The translations under genes were made by a program, and so were the position numbers. The notes beneath the pieces are model-generated. The model did not search any database and was not told the origin of the DNA. It worked only from the letters and a program-made list of their open reading frames with translations. Positions 61,918 to 64,000 of a stretch of DNA of 64,000 nucleotides are shown piece after piece. The stretch comes from Metabacillus arenae (GTDB taxonomy: Bacteria; Bacillota; Bacilli; Bacillales; Bacillaceae). Location of the stretch: assembly GCF_014773385.1 (NCBI RefSeq), contig NZ_JACXAI010000003.1, positions 124,001 through 188,000 on the forward strand, in the 5' to 3' direction. How positions within the stretch are numbered: the first letter of the stretch is position 1; each line of letters starts with the position of its first letter.

Positions 61918-64000
61918 ATGAAGAAAAGATCAACCAACTACTATTTTCGCTTGATTACCTTTATCATCCTTTTAACGACTGTTCCTGTTATCATTGTTGG
62001 ATTATTTTCCTATTTAAAATCTTCTGAGGTTATTCAATCAAATGTTGCGAAAGAAAAACAACAAAGCATTTATCAAGTTCAAACCAACATTGAACTAGTT
62101 TTAAAAACCGTTGATCATTCCTTAACAAATTTTGTTTCTTCTTCTCAACTTACGGACACGCTAGCAGAGCCATTAATGCCAACCCAATTTCAGCTATATA
62201 ATCGGGTGAGAGAAGAATTAAGCCACCTGCAAACATATGATACGGGATTGAACGATGTGTTGTTAGTCAGTCTTCAGGAAAATTGGATTATTAATAACAG
62301 CGGCCTTCAAAGACTTAATACGACACAAGCAAAGGAGATTCAGAATAATTATCTCTCATTACCAACAAAATCCACATGGTTGATGGAAAAGAAAAACAAG
62401 CTGTTATTTAATCCTGATGTAAACGAATCCTGTACGTATCACATGAATCTCGTTAAACAGCTGCCTCTTAATAGTGTAAGGAAAACAGGAGTTGCTGTTG
62501 CAACCATTCCTATTTGTGAATTTTCAACGATTACTTCTCAAAATCTTGATGTAGAAACGACCGTCATTTTAAATGAAGAATTCCAAGTCGTTGGTCATAG
62601 TACATTTAAGAATATCGGGAAAGATTTTTCCAACCATGAACTAATAAAAAATTTGCAAAATATTGAACAGCGTTCAGGTCAATTTAATATGGATATTGAT
62701 GAAATCGGTTACAAAATTACTTTTCGAAAATCAGACTATAATGATTGGACTTATCTCTCTTTAATCAAAATAAAAGACCTAAATCAACAATCGAGTTCCA
62801 TCGGTTGGTTTACATTTTTTATTTGTACAACCTTACTCATCTTATCTTTATGTATTTCATTCATAGGTTCAAATCGGATTTATCGGCCAATCCTTAGACT
62901 TCAGGAAATGATTTCAAGTAGGTTTAACCATAAATCAGGGATTGAGCATCGTAATGAATTTGATTTAATTGAGTATCAAATTCAGCATATGTTAGACCAA
63001 AATGTACAGCTGGAACAAAAGGTGCAAGGTCAAGTAACTCAATTAAAGCAGTTTTTCATGGTTAAGCTTTTACAAGGAAAAGTGAGTACAGATGAGTTAC
63101 CGACTAAGCTTGCTTCCTTTGGCTTTAACCAGCAATGGAGAAAACTTTGTGTGTTTACCCTCCAAATTGATTCGTTTGAGGGGACAAGCTATAACAGTAA
63201 AGAAGAGGATTTATTGTTATTTACCATAAACACAATGATTGAGGATCTTTTTCCTAGTCATACTAGAATGACGCCGATTGTCATGAATCGTACTCAAGTC
63301 ACGGTCTTTCTAAGTCATCATGAATCTGACAAAGAGTACACATATTTTATCAACGGCCTAGCCCAAACCATTCAAGAAAAAGTAAAGGAAGAATTAAACA
63401 TACCTGTAAGCATCGGGATTAGCTTGCCGTTTATGAACTTGACTTCAACGATTCATGCTTATAAAGAAGGCCTTGAAGCATTAAAGTACACCATTAAGTT
63501 CGGGACAGAATCCATTATCTTTTTTGAAAATCTAGAAAGAAGTACATCGTTCCATACCTTCTTTCCAAAACAAATCGAGAATGAATTATTCGATGCGATT
63601 AAAATTTGTGATAAACCTAAAATCGATGAACTGCTAAGCAACTTACTAGCTACAATAGTGGAAAAGGAGTCAAACCATACTCATTATCAAATTTCCATCG
63701 TACGATTGCTTAATGATTTGATTGAATTAATGCAAACATTAGGAATTGAAATTATTGAATTAGATAACAAAAAGACGCTATTCGATCATTTATATGAATT
63801 AAAAAAAATATCGGAAATACACTATTGGTTTAGAGATGTCATTATTTATCCACTCATCAAAAAGATTGAAGAACGGACAGAATTTCAATATAAGAACCTT
63901 TCTGATAAAATCATCCATATCGTTCAACAAGAATTCGATACAGATATAACACTAGAAACAATTGCCGCAAGACTTCACTATAATCCGAACTATTTAAGCA
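61918..64000 (+). CDS. YesS-type membrane-anchored AraC regulator (3' end outside window)
   Basis: At least 694 residues; the frame is open to the window edge. Start ATG 61918 after TGTAAGGGGGTTCAT. First membrane span about 11-31 (LITFIILLTTVPVIIVGLFS), a large extracellular sensor (about 35-290), second span about 295-318, then a cytoplasmic linker with GGDEF-like remnants seen in YesS (IYRPILRLQEMI HAMP-like) and the beginning of an AraC helix-turn-helix (IVQQEFDTDITLETIAARLH). B. subtilis YesS, of the same layout, activates rhamnogalacturonan genes. It is divergent from the GH105 operon with a 330-bp spacer holding the cre site, so it is the expected activator of that operon. Confidence 0.88.
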   Translation, partial: MKKRSTNYYFRLITFIILLTTVPVIIVGLFSYLKSSEVIQSNVAKEKQQSIYQVQTNIELVLKTVDHSLTNFVSSSQLTDTLAEPLMPTQFQLYNRVREELSHLQTYDTGLNDVLLVSLQENWIINNSGLQRLNTTQAKEIQNNYLSLPTKSTWLMEKKNKLLFNPDVNESCTYHMNLVKQLPLNSVRKTGVAVATIPICEFSTITSQNLDVETTVILNEEFQVVGHSTFKNIGKDFSNHELIKNLQNIEQRSGQFNMDIDEIGYKITFRKSDYNDWTYLSLIKIKDLNQQSSSIGWFTFFICTTLLILSLCISFIGSNRIYRPILRLQEMISSRFNHKSGIEHRNEFDLIEYQIQHMLDQNVQLEQKVQGQVTQLKQFFMVKLLQGKVSTDELPTKLASFGFNQQWRKLCVFTLQIDSFEGTSYNSKEEDLLLFTINTMIEDLFPSHTRMTPIVMNRTQVTVFLSHHESDKEYTYFINGLAQTIQEKVKEELNIPVSIGISLPFMNLTSTIHAYKEGLEALKYTIKFGTESIIFFENLERSTSFHTFFPKQIENELFDAIKICDKPKIDELLSNLLATIVEKESNHTHYQISIVRLLNDLIELMQTLGIEIIELDNKKTLFDHLYELKKISEIHYWFRDVIIYPLIKKIEERTEFQYKNLSDKIIHIVQQEFDTDITLETIAARLHYNPNYLS

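Overview
The window looks like chromosome from a low-GC, endospore-forming Firmicute of the Bacillaceae (Bacillus, Neobacillus or Cytobacillus type). The support is a complete gerA-type germination operon with a sigma-G-like promoter, AGGAGG-type ribosome binding sites with frequent TTG and GTG starts, a Bacillus-type lysine riboswitch on dapA, a ZTP riboswitch on a serA-like gene, a cre site, and YknW/YknX-, YesL- and YesS-type proteins. No rRNA, tRNA or CRISPR array was seen. Gene order is loose and gene fragments are common, so this is accessory-rich chromosome rather than a conserved core block.

Layout. 0-5 kb: the end of an allantoinase gene, an NCS1 nucleobase/allantoin-type permease and a YfcC-family carrier. 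5-7 kb: two small membrane proteins and isocitrate lyase, whose promoter carries a pair of palindromic boxes. 8-19 kb: two very large exported proteins (phosphodiester glycosidase plus metallophosphoesterase; beta-propeller plus FIMAH) flanking a yknW-yknX pair that has lost yknY/yknZ. 19-24 kb: mobile scrapyard with a Tn3-family transposase fragment, a broken XerC-like recombinase, an intact IS110-family element with a long structured 3' noncoding end, and an AraC/GyrI plus SRPBCC pair. 25-29 kb: small proteins, lysine riboswitch-dapA, ZTP riboswitch-serA. 29.8-31.2 kb: a GC-rich foreign serine hydrolase. 31.5-34.5 kb: ABC ATPase and Tn3 remnants, a rhodanese and a MITE-like repeat. 34.6-39.1 kb: an operon of BCCT transporter, TetR repressor and CocE-type hydrolase behind a double palindromic operator. 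39.4-47 kb: DUF3231, SRPBCC proteins, xylulokinase, an alpha/beta hydrolase and a LysM-GMC oxidoreductase fusion. 47-51.4 kb: spore germination receptor operon in the order A-C-D-B. 51.5-57.1 kb: ThuA-like protein, a 1056-residue rearranged UvrA-like protein, an orphan copy of the IS110 noncoding end, and a ferredoxin-reductase-like protein. 57-58 kb: another Tn3 fragment next to a perfect 28-bp palindrome. 58-64 kb: a pectin/rhamnogalacturonan-type sugar operon (GH105, Gfo/Idh, YesL) with a cre site, divergent from a YesS-type membrane-anchored AraC regulator cut by the window edge.

How genes work together. Visible functional units are purine-ureide salvage at the left edge, lysine/diaminopimelate and serine/one-carbon biosynthesis under riboswitch control, betaine/choline-like substrate uptake coupled to a hydrolase under one TetR, nutrient sensing by the spore, and oligogalacturonide use at the right edge. 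The strongest candidates for something new are the IS110-linked structured RNA with its separate, transposase-free copy 33 kb away, and the UvrA-like protein with permuted modules.
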